A DNA stretch of 64,000 nucleotides, from positions 62,001 through 126,000 of the forward strand of contig NZ_AUDL01000013.1 of NCBI RefSeq assembly GCF_000425445.1, written 5' to 3'. Both the position numbers and the translations under genes were made by a program. This stretch comes from Flavobacterium denitrificans DSM 15936. GTDB taxonomy: Bacteria; Bacteroidota; Bacteroidia; Flavobacteriales; Flavobacteriaceae. Position 1 is the stretch's first letter. Every line of letters begins with the position of its first letter. The notes below the pieces were generated by a model that worked only from the letters and a program-made list of their open reading frames with translations, searched no databases and was not told the DNA's origin. This document shows positions 1 through 8,423 of this stretch, one piece after another.

Positions 1-563
1 TCTGTAAAAAAATCAATTCCAACACCCATTTCGTAAGCGGCTGTCCATTGTTTAACCCTGAATTTTTGCTCAGAATTGTCGTCTTGCGATTTTGCATTGC
101 TTGACAAATTAAGTGTGGTCGACATTCCTCCAACTAAATAAGGACGAATATTTCCAGTACGGAGAGAAGAGAATTTCAGCAATAATGGAAAATGAATATA
201 AGTACTGTTTACTTCTCTCAAGTAATCTGTTTTTGAGGTAAAGTTCGGGTAGTATAAATCACGTTTTGTATAGTATAAACCTGGTTCAAAACGCAGGTTT
301 ATATATTCTTGTAATCTTAAATCAGCTACAACACCAACATTGAATCCAGTAGTTTTTTTTACCTGAATGTCTTGATTTGCAACATCTTTATAGTCAAATT
401 TAAAGTCAAAACTATTAAGCCCCAAATAATAACCAAAATACAGACGCTGTTTTTGCCAGTTTTCTAGATTAATAATGGGATCTTTGCTAAACATGCTTTT
501 AGCAAATTGCGAGTATCCTTTTGTCGATAAGACTAATAAAAGTAAGATTACTGTTTTTTTCAT
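1..563 (-). CDS. porT: PorT/SprT-type outer-membrane protein of the type IX secretion system (partial)
   Basis: The reading frame opens with ATG at 563 on the minus strand and runs off the window edge without a stop, so only the N-terminal ~187 residues are present. It starts with a signal peptide (MKKTVILLLLVLSTKGYSQ) followed by short beta-strand-rich segments such as RLYFGYYLGLNSFDFKF and FEPGLYYTKRD, as in small eight-stranded barrel proteins. PorT is needed for type IX secretion and gliding in Bacteroidota, and the ubiE-porT order is common in flavobacteria (family knowledge). The ubiE stop lies 1 bp before this start, so the two are cotranscribed. The porT name is an inference from the barrel character and the neighbour; another PorT-family barrel is possible. 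Confidence 0.8.
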   Translation of the reverse strand, partial: MKKTVILLLLVLSTKGYSQFAKSMFSKDPIINLENWQKQRLYFGYYLGLNSFDFKFDYKDVANQDIQVKKTTGFNVGVVADLRLQEYINLRFEPGLYYTKRDLYYPNFTSKTDYLREVNSTYIHFPLLLKFSSLRTGNIRPYLVGGMSTTLNLSSNAKSQDDNSEQKFRVKQWTAAYEMGVGIDFFT

Positions 564-564
564 A

Positions 565-1296
565 CTATTTTTTAGAAGCAGAATAAATGGTTGCAACTCC
601 AAAAGTTTGAGGCATAGCCACAACATCTATAAACCCAATTTTTCTTAAAATATTGTTTAATGCTTCTCCGTAAGGAAAAACCGCAGCAGATTCTGATAGA
701 TAGCCATAAGCTGAATTATCTTTAGAAAATAATTTCCCAATTATTGGAAGTATATTTTTGCTGTAAAATTTATAGCCTTGCTTATATGGAGTTTTGTCTG
801 GAACAGAAGTTTCAAGAATTACAAACACACCATTTGGTTTTAAAACTCTTAAAATTTCAGCAAATCCTTTTTCTAGATTCTCGAAATTTCTAACACCGAA
901 ACCTACAGTTATTGCATCAAAATAATTGTCTTCAAAAGGTATGTTTTCAGAATCCCCTAAAACTAAATCAATAACATTGGATAGTTTTTTTTCTTCCACT
1001 TTCTTTTTTCCAACCTCAAGCATCCCAGCAGAAATATCTAAACCAATTATTTTTTCTGCCTTAGTTTGCGCCATCAAAATAGCAAGGTCACCAGTTCCTG
1101 TGGCAATGTCAAGAATGATTTTTGGTTTTGTGTCAGATACTATTTTTAATACTTTTTTTCGCCATTTCACGTCAATCCCAAAAGAGATTACGCGGTTCAA
1201 ATTATCATAGTTCCCAGATATGTTGTCAAACATTTGGGCTACTTGTTCTTTCTTTCCTAAAGAAGAGTCTTTATATGGTGTGATTTTTTCAGACAT
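565..1296 (-). CDS. ubiE: Demethylmenaquinone C-methyltransferase UbiE/MenG
   Basis: Class I SAM-dependent methyltransferase of 243 residues, the usual family length. The SAM-binding motif I is [11 protein letters not shown] at residues 62-72, and the family signature GFGVRNF is at 132-138. It methylates demethylmenaquinone in the last step of menaquinone synthesis at the cytoplasmic face of the membrane. Flavobacteria make menaquinone rather than ubiquinone, so the menaquinone role is the expected one. It is the first gene of a minus-strand pair with porT, 1 bp apart. A -7 promoter element lies 15 bp upstream. Confidence 0.95.
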   Translation of the reverse strand: MSEKITPYKDSSLGKKEQVAQMFDNISGNYDNLNRVISFGIDVKWRKKVLKIVSDTKPKIILDIATGTGDLAILMAQTKAEKIIGLDISAGMLEVGKKKVEEKKLSNVIDLVLGDSENIPFEDNYFDAITVGFGVRNFENLEKGFAEILRVLKPNGVFVILETSVPDKTPYKQGYKFYSKNILPIIGKLFSKDNSAYGYLSESAAVFPYGEALNNILRKIGFIDVVAMPQTFGVATIYSASKK

Positions 1297-1310
1297 TTTT
1301 TTTATTTAGG

Positions 1311-1318
1311 CAAATATA
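1311..1318 (-). promoter_or_regulatory. -7 promoter element for ubiE-porT
   Basis: Reads TATATTTG on the minus strand, a perfect match to the Bacteroidota -7 consensus TAnnTTTG, 15 bp before the ubiE start codon. No good -33 TTTG is visible at the usual spacing, so strength is uncertain. Confidence 0.45.
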
Positions 1319-1423
1319 ATACAATCTGGCTTAACTGTAATTGGCTTTTTTAAAATGTAAATCAAATGTTTTAAAAGAAAGATTTTTGGTTTTCTCATCA
1401 TGCGTTTTAGTGGTTAAAATGCA

Positions 1424-1468
1424 TCACCAAAAGCGGGTATTTTTAAAAAATCACCAAAAATGGGTATT
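1424..1468 (+). repeat. Two direct repeats TCACCAAAARYGGGTATT in a gene-free gap
   Basis: Near-identical 18-bp copies start at 1424 and 1451, 27 bp apart, inside the 585-bp gap (1297-1881) between ubiE and folA. The gap contains no convincing gene. A CAACTTTG sequence resembling a -7 element follows at about 1490, and the next strong signal is the hairpin at 1852-1883. The repeats could be a regulator site for a short non-coding transcript; that is inference only. Confidence 0.4.
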
Positions 1469-1851
1469 GTCTAATGCAGTATTTATGCACAACTTTGTCA
1501 AAGATAAAATGATAAAATTTAATGATTGATTCGAAAATATGACTTAAATCAAGTGGTTGCTTTTTTGTGCTGGCAGTTCCATTTGTTCTTGTAAGTAGTT
1601 TTCAGGTATTGTTCTAAAACAATACTTTTTTAAAGTGCAAAATACGTTCTTAGGATTAAATTTGTTTTTGGAAATTTTAATTTTCTTGCCTTTAATATCT
1701 TAGTGGTATTTGTTATTAAAGGCTCTTTTGGGGCTCGTTCCCAATTAACATTTATGTTATTCAGTTATTTCAGATGTTTTTAAACATTTGTGATTTTTTT
1801 TTTACAAAAACTATTTCTCGAAAGAGTCAAAATCTAAAAATCAATCTTTTT

Positions 1852-1883
1852 AAAAAACATCCTTCAAAAGAGGATGTTTTTTT
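1852..1883. terminator. Bidirectional intrinsic terminator after folA
   Basis: Perfect stem AAAAAACATCC / GGATGTTTTTT with a 9-nt loop. T-tracts lie on both sides, so it can end folA transcription on the minus strand and any rightward transcript from the 1.3-1.85 kb gap. Confidence 0.8.
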
Positions 1884-2364
1884 ATTTGCGTATATATGTT
1901 TCGTAAGTGTAATCATAAAGATGTTTGTCGTCTTTAAAATTTTCTTCAGACTCTACAAGTATCCATTCACGCTCATTGATTTTTGGAAAAAAAGTATCCG
2001 CATCAAAAGTATGATGCACTTTGGTTATTTCTATAATATCGGCGTATGGTAAAGCTAGATTATAAATTTCGCCACCACCAATAATATAAGAGTCTTCATT
2101 TTCTGGGCAAGCAGCAATTGCTTTTTCAATACTGTCAACCACAATACAGCCTTCAGGATTATAATCACTTTGTCGCGTTATGATTACATGGGTTCTATTC
2201 GGCAAAGGTTTTGGGAAGCTTTCAAAAGTTTTTCTTCCCATTATTATATAATGATTTGTTGTGAGTGATTTGAATCTTTTAAAATCATTTGGCAGATGCC
2301 AGACTAAATCATTGTTTTTTCCCAAGGCATTATTTTCGGCTACAGCCGCTATCATTATAATCAT
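1882..2364 (-). CDS. folA: Dihydrofolate reductase
   Basis: 160 residues, the usual DHFR length. It reduces dihydrofolate to tetrahydrofolate with NADPH in the cytosol. Visible family marks are the start MIIMIAAVAENNALG, WHLPNDFKRFK with the active-site acidic residue Asp27, IMGRKTFESF at 41-50 and the NADPH-binding IGGGEIY at 95-101. thyA, which produces dihydrofolate, lies about 1 kb upstream on the same strand, but a separate gene sits between them, so they are not a tight operon. Its stop codon touches the terminator stem. Confidence 0.96.
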   Translation of the reverse strand: MIIMIAAVAENNALGKNNDLVWHLPNDFKRFKSLTTNHYIIMGRKTFESFPKPLPNRTHVIITRQSDYNPEGCIVVDSIEKAIAACPENEDSYIIGGGEIYNLALPYADIIEITKVHHTFDADTFFPKINEREWILVESEENFKDDKHLYDYTYETYIRK

Positions 2365-2384
2365 GGCAATCTAAACTAAAAAAA

Positions 2385-2723
2385 TTATTTCTGAGTATCC
2401 TCGTTTATTTTGGACTCTAATTGACTGATTCTCTTTTGTTGTAATGCAACAAGTCTGTCAATTTGTTCTCTTTCCCATTTTTTATTCATAAAACGGTCAG
2501 TGATATACACTTTTATAAAATGCAGAATGAAAATGAAAAGCCAAATCGTTATTCCCCAGATGCACCAATTTTGATTTGAACCTTCTCCAAAACCAAAAAA
2601 TCTGTTGGCAATAAATAAAAATAAACTTCCTAGTAGAAAAAGTACAAAGTGAAAATACAAGATTTTCTTTTGTCTAAGTCTTCTTCTGGCATATTCATAC
2701 TGTTCGTGTACTTCTTTTTCCAT
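2385..2723 (-). CDS. 2TM domain-containing membrane protein
   Basis: 112 residues with two clear membrane segments (about 23-42 and 55-74) joined by a short loop, preceded by a basic stretch (EYARRRLRQKK) and followed by FMNKKWEREQIDRLV, then a short coiled-coil-like C-terminus. This is the pattern of the flavobacterial 2TM family, whose function is unknown. It ends 20 bp before the folA start, so the two probably share a transcript. Confidence 0.75.
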   Translation of the reverse strand: MEKEVHEQYEYARRRLRQKKILYFHFVLFLLGSLFLFIANRFFGFGEGSNQNWCIWGITIWLFIFILHFIKVYITDRFMNKKWEREQIDRLVALQQKRISQLESKINEDTQK

Positions 2724-2967
2724 AGAATATTTGAATGAATGAGGTTATAAAGTTAAAATTTATTTTGAAAACAAGGGATTTTGATTCTATAATATTTGTC
2801 CTGGAATGTGTTTTGAATCTGAATTCAAAAAAATATCACGGATTAATTTATGGATATGATTAAAAAAATAATGCATTTTTGTCATTGTCACAAATCGGAT
2901 ATTGGAGTATTGAAAGTTCAGGCGAATTTGTGTAATTTAGAGGTATCAATCTAAAAACTAATTAGTT

Positions 2968-3264
2968 ATGTCTTTAAAAAAGCAATTTATCAAAACGAAA
3001 CCAGTGTGTAAGGTTACTTTTTCTATAGAAGCAAAAGATGCAAATTCGGCAGCAGTTGTTGGGGATTTTAATAATTGGAATCCAGAAGAAGGAACTTTGA
3101 GTAAGTTAAAAAACGGAACTTTTAAAGCTACTTATGACTTGGTAAAAGATGCCATTTATGAGTTTAAGTATTTAATTGACGGAGTGTATGTTAATGAACC
3201 TGAGGCAGATTCATATAAATGGAATGATTTTGCTGGAAGTGAAAACAGTGTTCTAGCAGTATAA
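2968..3264 (+). CDS. CBM48/isoamylase early-set domain protein
   Basis: 98 residues with no signal peptide. It carries the glycogen-binding fold pattern VTFSIEAKDANSAAVVGDF, then NNWNPEEGTLSKLKNGTF, FKYLIDGVYVNEPEADSY and NSVLAV, as in the AMPK-beta/isoamylase N-terminal domains. It consists of that domain alone, so a glycan-binding or accessory role is more likely than catalysis. It stands alone on the plus strand between two minus-strand genes and ends in a terminator shared with thyA. Confidence 0.75.
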   Translation: MSLKKQFIKTKPVCKVTFSIEAKDANSAAVVGDFNNWNPEEGTLSKLKNGTFKATYDLVKDAIYEFKYLIDGVYVNEPEADSYKWNDFAGSENSVLAV

Positions 3265-3297
3265 AAAAATCCGCTTAAATTCTAAGCGGATTTTTTT
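3264..3297. terminator. Shared intrinsic terminator between CBM48 gene and thyA
   Basis: Stem AAATCCGCTTA / TAAGCGGATTT with an AATTC loop and T-runs on both strands, placed between two convergent genes. Confidence 0.9.
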
Positions 3298-3303
3298 GTG
3301 TTT

Positions 3304-4155
3304 TTATACAGCGACACTTCCTTTTATAGCAGGATGTGGATCATAATCAACAAGTGTGAAATCCTCATAATCAAAATCAAAAATGTTTTTGATCGCAGGA
3401 TTTAAAATCATTTTTGGAAGCGGTTTTGGTTCTCTTGAAAGTTGTAATTCCAATTGCTCAAAATGATTGTTGTAAATGTGTGCGTCTCCAAAAGTGTGAA
3501 TAAATTCGCCAGCTTCAAGATCGCAAACTTGAGCAATCATCATGGTTAATAATGCATAAGAAGCAATGTTAAAAGGAACTCCTAAAAAGATATCGGCGCT
3601 TCTTTGATAAAGCTGACAAGAAAGTTTGCCTTTTGTTTCGCCTTTTTCAATATCGGGACTCGACACATAAAATTGAAAAAAGGCGTGGCAAGGAGGCAAA
3701 GCGGCTTTGTTGTTTGCTACGTTTTCTTCAAAAGATTTTTTAGTGTCTGGCAAAACTGAAGGGTTCCAAGCCGAAACGAGCATTCTGCGGCTGTTCGGAT
3801 TTGTTTTTAATTCTGTAATCAATTCTGATATCTGGTCGATTTCTTCACTGTTCCAATTGCGCCATTGATGACCGTAAACTGGTCCCAGATCACCATTAGA
3901 ATCAGCCCATTCATCCCATATTTTAACTCCGTTTTCTTGAAGGTATTTGATATTTGTGTCACCTTTTAAAAACCAAAGCAATTCGTAAATGATCGATTTT
4001 AAATGGAGTTTTTTGGTCGTAACCATAGGAAAGCCTTCACTTAAATCAAAACGCATTTGGTAGCCAAAAACGCTTTTAGTTCCGGTTCCGGTTCTGTCTC
4101 CTTTTTGATTTCCGTTTTCTAAAACGTGTTTTACTAAATCTAAGTATTGCTTCAT
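3304..4155 (-). CDS. thyA: Thymidylate synthase ThyA
   Basis: Converts dUMP and methylene-tetrahydrofolate to dTMP and dihydrofolate. The 283 residues include an insertion of about 19 residues before the catalytic Cys156 ([12 protein letters not shown]) compared with the E. coli enzyme. Also visible are the phosphate-binding RTGTGT at 21-26, [10 protein letters not shown] at 179-188, and the folate/dUMP region FNIASYALL. The C-terminus ends SVAV. It likely works with FolA encoded nearby. Confidence 0.97.
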   Translation of the reverse strand: MKQYLDLVKHVLENGNQKGDRTGTGTKSVFGYQMRFDLSEGFPMVTTKKLHLKSIIYELLWFLKGDTNIKYLQENGVKIWDEWADSNGDLGPVYGHQWRNWNSEEIDQISELITELKTNPNSRRMLVSAWNPSVLPDTKKSFEENVANNKAALPPCHAFFQFYVSSPDIEKGETKGKLSCQLYQRSADIFLGVPFNIASYALLTMMIAQVCDLEAGEFIHTFGDAHIYNNHFEQLELQLSREPKPLPKMILNPAIKNIFDFDYEDFTLVDYDPHPAIKGSVAV

Positions 4156-4156
4156 T

Positions 4157-4231
4157 GTTGTTTAATCGTTTAATCGTTTATTCGTGTAACTGTTTAATCA
4201 ATTAAAGGATTAAACAAATCCACGATTAAAC
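4157..4231. repeat. Short tandem repeats of GTTTAATC
   Basis: The thyA upstream gap is filled by 8-bp units GTTTAATC with small changes (TTTAATCG, TTTATTCG), followed by inverted copies (GATTAAAC). It is one of many such 7-8-bp tandem repeats in gaps of this window. Confidence 0.6.
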
Positions 4232-4237
4232 ATAAAT

Positions 4238-4861
4238 TTATCTTTTTGAGATTTCGTCTCTAATTTTTGCGGCTTTTTCGTAATCTTCTTGAGAGACTGC
4301 CTGGTCTAAAAGCTCATTTAATTCTTGCAATGAATGTTTTGCGTAAACATCGCCAGATTGATTGCTTTCTTCTTCGTGTCCAAAAGTTTCTGGATTAGAA
4401 AGTACATCGTCGATCTCTTGAGAACCTTGGTCGCCATCTCCAGAATTTGATTTTAAATAAATTCCGGCTTTGTCCAAGATGTTTTTATAGGTGAATATTG
4501 GTGCGTTGAAACGTAATGCTAATGCAATTGCGTCTGAAGTTCGCGCATCAATAATTTCTTCGATTTTATCTCTTTCGCAGATCAAACTAGAATAAAAAAC
4601 ACCATCAACCAATTTGTGTATGATTACTTGTTTTACAACAATGTCAAATCGCTCTGCAAAGTTTTTGAATAAATCATGTGTTAACGGGCGAGGAGGTTTG
4701 ATTTCTTTCTCTAAGGCAATAGCAATCGATTGGGCTTCAAAAGCGCCAATTACGATTGGTAATTTTCTTTCACCATCAACCTCATTCAAAATTAAGGCAT
4801 AAGCGCCGTTTTGAGTTTGGCTGTATGAAATTCCTTTTATGGATAATTTTACTAGACTCAT
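4238..4861 (-). CDS. Bifunctional nuclease (BFN/DUF151) domain protein with UVR motif
   Basis: The start chosen is MSLVKLSIKG (ATG at 4861); an upstream in-frame ATG would add seven residues that do not resemble the family. About 207 residues. The N-terminal BFN/DUF151 domain shows LPIVIGAFEAQSIAIALE and DARTSDAIALALRFNAPIF; the C-terminus holds a UVR-like helix pair, ELLDQAVSQEDYEKAAKIRD. The BFN family has been tied to RNase/DNase activity; the UVR motif is a protein-interaction helix also found in UvrB. The biological role in Bacteroidota is not settled. Monocistronic on the minus strand. Confidence 0.85.
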   Translation of the reverse strand: MSLVKLSIKGISYSQTQNGAYALILNEVDGERKLPIVIGAFEAQSIAIALEKEIKPPRPLTHDLFKNFAERFDIVVKQVIIHKLVDGVFYSSLICERDKIEEIIDARTSDAIALALRFNAPIFTYKNILDKAGIYLKSNSGDGDQGSQEIDDVLSNPETFGHEEESNQSGDVYAKHSLQELNELLDQAVSQEDYEKAAKIRDEISKR

Positions 4862-4951
4862 ATATGATTGAAAAAAGGGCACTTAGCGCCACATTTTAAT
4901 ACTTTTTTTGATTGGAAAATAAAGGTGCAATTTTAATCAAAAAATATGGAA

Positions 4952-5002
4952 CAAAAAAGCTGCCTTAAAACAAAGATACGATTATCTTGTTTTTAGGCAG
5001 CT
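4952..5002 (-). terminator. Intrinsic terminator after etfA
   Basis: Long stem with AGCTGCCT (4958-4965) pairing AGGCAGCT (4995-5002), extended by AAAACAA pairs. On the minus strand it is followed by a T-run at 4952-4958. Confidence 0.8.
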
Positions 5003-5024
5003 ATATTGTTTAAGAATTCTTTGA

Positions 5025-5993
5025 TTAAGAATGCTGAGCTTTAAAAGCTTTAAGTTTCTCAGTTAATTGAGGAACAATTTCAAAAGCATCACCAACAATA
5101 CCATAATCAGCAACTTTAAAGAAAGGAGCTTCAGGGTCATTATTGATTACTACTTTTACTTTAGAAGAGTTGATTCCTGCAATATGTTGGATTGCTCCAG
5201 AAATTCCGATTGCAATGTATAAGTTTGTTGCAACTGGTTTTCCTGTTTGACCAACGTGCTCGCTGTGAGGTCTCCATCCTAAATCTGAAACTGGTTTAGA
5301 ACATGCTGTAGCAGCACCTAAAACTTCAGCTAAATTTTCAACTAATCCCCAGTTTTCTGGACCTTTCAATCCGCGTCCGCCAGAAACTACAATATCTGCA
5401 TCAGCGATAGAAACTTTTCCAGTTACTTTTTCAACAGATTCTACTTTTACACCAAAATCATTGTCTCCAATTGTTGGGTTGAAATCTTCCGCAGCTGCAG
5501 CTCCTGCACTTTCGAAAATACCGTAAGAGTTTTTAGCTAAACCAAGAACTTTTACATCAGTATCGATTTGAGTAATATTGAAAGCTTTGTTTGAGAAAGC
5601 ATTTCTTTTTACTTGAAAAGGAGAAGTGCTAACTGGCAATCCCACAACGTTCGATGCAAAACCAGCATTTAAAGCTACTGCAACTAATGATGAAAGATAA
5701 ATACTGTCTGTTGTAGACGAAAGTAAAACTACTTTTGTTCCTTCTTTTTCAGCAGCTTGTTTGATTACATCGGCATAAGCCTTAGCAGTAAAACCAGCTA
5801 ATTTATCGTTATTTACTTTTAGAACTTTATCAACTCCGTATTTGCCTAACTCGCTTACATCGCTGATGTTTACTGTTAAAGCTGTAACAGTTGTTCCTAA
5901 TGATTCGGCTACTTTCTTAGCGTAAGAAGCTAATTCGAAAGCAACTTTTTTAAATTTTCCTTCTGCAGATTCTGCATATATTAATATTGACAT
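5025..5993 (-). CDS. etfA: Electron transfer flavoprotein alpha subunit
   Basis: 322 residues. With EtfB it forms the FAD/AMP heterodimer that accepts electrons from acyl-CoA dehydrogenases and passes them to the quinone pool. The C-terminal FAD domain shows GGRGLKGPENW, PHSEHVGQTG, ISGAIQHIAGI and NNDPEAPFFKVADYGIVGD in the expected order; the N-terminal domain is alpha/beta. It follows etfB on the minus strand across a 147-bp gap made of TTTAGAT repeats. Confidence 0.95.
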   Translation of the reverse strand: MSILIYAESAEGKFKKVAFELASYAKKVAESLGTTVTALTVNISDVSELGKYGVDKVLKVNNDKLAGFTAKAYADVIKQAAEKEGTKVVLLSSTTDSIYLSSLVAVALNAGFASNVVGLPVSTSPFQVKRNAFSNKAFNITQIDTDVKVLGLAKNSYGIFESAGAAAAEDFNPTIGDNDFGVKVESVEKVTGKVSIADADIVVSGGRGLKGPENWGLVENLAEVLGAATACSKPVSDLGWRPHSEHVGQTGKPVATNLYIAIGISGAIQHIAGINSSKVKVVINNDPEAPFFKVADYGIVGDAFEIVPQLTEKLKAFKAQHS

Positions 5994-5998
5994 AACAA

Positions 5999-6147
5999 TT
6001 TTAGATTTTAGATTTTAGATTTCAGATTTTTGAAAATTGAAACCTAAAAATGATTATTGATTTTAGATTTTGAAGTGAATCAAATGTTGATTTTAGATTT
6101 AGTATTGCGTTCTGCAATCTAAAATCTAAAGTCTACAATCTTAAATC
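5999..6147. repeat. Heptanucleotide repeats (TTTAGAT)n between etfB and etfA
   Basis: The gap starts with tandem 7-bp units TTTAGAT / TTTAGAT / TTCAGAT, has further single copies near 6061 and 6090, and ends with inverted copies (AATCTAAAATCTAAAG, 6116-6131), so it can also fold on itself. Confidence 0.65.
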
Positions 6148-6887
6148 ACCTTAGCCTCGTTGTGTAATAAATTGATTAACTCATCTAAATTATCTGCAGA
6201 AACTAATTTCACTGCTGATTTTGGAGCTGGTTTTTCAAATTTCACCGCTTTTGTGTTTGCAGGAGCGTCAACTGGCTCTAGAATAGTTAAAGCTTTAGTT
6301 CTTGCTGTCATGATTCCTCTCATGTTTGGAATACGTAAATCTTTTTCTTCAACAAGACCTTTTTGACCTCCAATAATTAATGGTAGTGTAGTGCTAACAG
6401 TTTCTTTTCCACCATCAATTTCACGAACTGCTTTTACGTTGTTTCCATCAACAGTTATTGCTGTACAAGAATTTAAAAAGTTAGAACCTAAAATTCCAGC
6501 AATCATTCCAGGAACCATTCCACCATTATAATCTAAAGATTCTTTTCCTGCAATTACAAGGTCATAACCACCATTTTTAATTACTTCTGCTAATTGTTTT
6601 GCAACAAAAAATCCGTCAGTTGGGTTAGCGTTAACACGAATTGCTTCGTTTGCACCAATTGCTAATGCTTTACGTAAAGTTGGTTCAGTATCTGGTCCTC
6701 CAACATTAACAACAGTTACCGTTGCTCCTTGTTGTTCTTGAAACCAAATAGCACGTGTTAAACCAAATTCGTCATTTGGATTGATTACATATTGTACACC
6801 ATTGGTATCAAATTCTGAGTCACCGTTGGTAAAGTTAATTTTTGAAGTAGTATCAGGCACGTGGCTGATGCAAACCAATATTTTCAT
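6141..6887 (-). CDS. etfB: Electron transfer flavoprotein beta subunit
   Basis: 248 residues, the normal EtfB size. The family signature VREIDGGKETVSTTLPLIIG and the segment ESLDYNGGMVPGMIAGIL are clear. It binds AMP and partners EtfA (next gene). A -7 promoter element TAAATTTG sits about 35 bp upstream. Electrons probably come from fatty or amino acid oxidation. Confidence 0.95.
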   Translation of the reverse strand: MKILVCISHVPDTTSKINFTNGDSEFDTNGVQYVINPNDEFGLTRAIWFQEQQGATVTVVNVGGPDTEPTLRKALAIGANEAIRVNANPTDGFFVAKQLAEVIKNGGYDLVIAGKESLDYNGGMVPGMIAGILGSNFLNSCTAITVDGNNVKAVREIDGGKETVSTTLPLIIGGQKGLVEEKDLRIPNMRGIMTARTKALTILEPVDAPANTKAVKFEKPAPKSAVKLVSADNLDELINLLHNEAKVI

Positions 6888-7381
6888 AAGTATATATTTT
6901 GAATTTAATAATATGCTTTGACAAATTTAGAAATTAAAATCGGAATAATATACTATGCGTGCATAATATTTTTTAAAAACTATTACGTTTTCGAAGATTT
7001 TGAAATTTGGAAGTGGTTTTGTCTGGTTGTGAAATCGAAAATTCAGTTATTTTGCCTGATTCTTAGCAAATTCGCAATGGATGAAAAGGCTTGAACTGTT
7101 AAAATTAGAGCAGATTTATACTAGATTTTGATTAATCCCGTTTAGATAGTCGAATTTAAATAAATCAGAATTCAACAAATAGAGTCGGATTTGTATGAAA
7201 AGTGTTTTTTGGAAGAGAATAATAACAATTATATCGATTTCGTAAATATCATAATAAGTTTTAAAAAGTTAAAAGCGAAAGAAGAGAAGAAAGTTCCTGT
7301 GATTTTAAATTTAATTTATGCTTTTAAGTGATTTAAAATATTTATTTTTGCTCTTCAGAAAATTCAACATACAATATAAAT
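6888..7381. other. 494-bp gene-free divergent region between etfB and pdhB
   Basis: No credible gene in either strand. It contains the etfB -7 element TAAATTTG (6922-6929, minus) and a pdhB -7 element TATTTTTG (7343-7350, plus). Nothing else was recognised in the AT-rich middle. Confidence 0.5.
7343..7350 (+). promoter_or_regulatory. -7 promoter element for pdhB
   Basis: TATTTTTG matches the Bacteroidota -7 consensus TAnnTTTG, 31 bp before the start codon. No clear -33 partner. Confidence 0.45.
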
Positions 7382-8359
7382 ATGAGAACAATACAATTTA
7401 GAGAGGCCATTTGCGAAGCGATGAGCGAAGAAATGCGTCGCGATGAATCCATATATTTAATGGGAGAAGAGGTTGCAGAATACAACGGAGCTTACAAAGC
7501 TTCAAAAGGAATGCTTGCTGAGTTTGGTGAAAAAAGAGTAATTGATACTCCAATTGCTGAGCTTGGTTTTTCAGGAATTGCAGTAGGTTCTGCAATGAAT
7601 GGGAACCGTCCTATTGTAGAATATATGACATTCAACTTCTGTTTAGTTGGTATTGATCAAATTATAAATAACGCTGCTAAAATGCGTCAAATGACTGGTG
7701 GACAATTTAATGTGCCTATCGTTTTCCGTGGACCAACTGCTTCTGCAGGTCAATTAGGAGCTACTCACTCTCAAGCTTTAGAAAACTGGTTTGCAAATAC
7801 TCCAGGTCTTAAAGTTGTTGTGCCTTCAACTCCTTACGATGCAAAAGGACTTTTGAAATCTGCAATTCGTGATAACGATCCAGTAATTTTCATGGAATCG
7901 GAGCAAATGTACGGAGACAAAGGTGAAGTGCCGGACGGAGAATATACAATCCCGCTAGGAGTTGCTGATATTAAACGTGAAGGAACAGATGTAACTATCG
8001 TTTCATTCGGAAAAATCATCAAAGAAGCTTTCATCGCTGCTGATGAATTAGCTAAAGAAGGAATCTCTTGTGAGATTATCGATTTAAGAACAGTTCGTCC
8101 AATGGATAAAGACGCAATCTTAAAATCGGTTAAAAAAACAAACCGTTTAGTAATTCTTGAAGAAGCTTGGCCGGTTGCCAGTCTTTCTTCTGAAATCACA
8201 TATATTGTTCAGGAACAAGCATTCGATTTCCTTGATGCGCCAATTCAGCGTATCACAACTGCTGATACTCCTGCGCCTTACTCTCCTGTATTGCTTAAAG
8301 ACTGGTTGCCAAATGCTGGTGATGTAGTAAAAGCAGTAAAGAAAGTAATGTACAAATAA
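7382..8359 (+). CDS. pdhB: Pyruvate dehydrogenase E1 component, beta subunit
   Basis: 325 residues, the normal length for the beta chain of the alpha2beta2-type E1. It binds thiamine diphosphate with the alpha chain and decarboxylates pyruvate. Key marks: DTPIAELGFSGIAVG with the cofactor-activating glutamate near 60, EYMTFNF, and FRGPTASAGQLGATHSQALE. The alpha subunit and E2 are not in this window. A branched-chain 2-oxoacid E1 beta chain is the main alternative, less likely from the sequence pattern. Confidence 0.9.
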   Translation: MRTIQFREAICEAMSEEMRRDESIYLMGEEVAEYNGAYKASKGMLAEFGEKRVIDTPIAELGFSGIAVGSAMNGNRPIVEYMTFNFCLVGIDQIINNAAKMRQMTGGQFNVPIVFRGPTASAGQLGATHSQALENWFANTPGLKVVVPSTPYDAKGLLKSAIRDNDPVIFMESEQMYGDKGEVPDGEYTIPLGVADIKREGTDVTIVSFGKIIKEAFIAADELAKEGISCEIIDLRTVRPMDKDAILKSVKKTNRLVILEEAWPVASLSSEITYIVQEQAFDFLDAPIQRITTADTPAPYSPVLLKDWLPNAGDVVKAVKKVMYK

Positions 8360-8380
8360 GAAATTCAACAATACTTATAA

Positions 8381-8418
8381 AACTTCATCAGTCATATTAA
8401 TTGATGAAGTTTTTTTTT
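8381..8418 (+). terminator. Intrinsic terminator after pdhB
   Basis: Stem AACTTCATCA / TGATGAAGTT followed by eight T residues, ending 6 bp before the next start codon. Confidence 0.85.
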
Positions 8419-8423
8419 GCCAA

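Noticed and set aside
1774..2052. Plus-strand frame antisense to folA
   Set aside because: Shadow of folA; includes the terminator; no recognisable protein.
7834..8199. Long minus-strand frame within pdhB
   Set aside because: Antisense shadow of a well-conserved gene.
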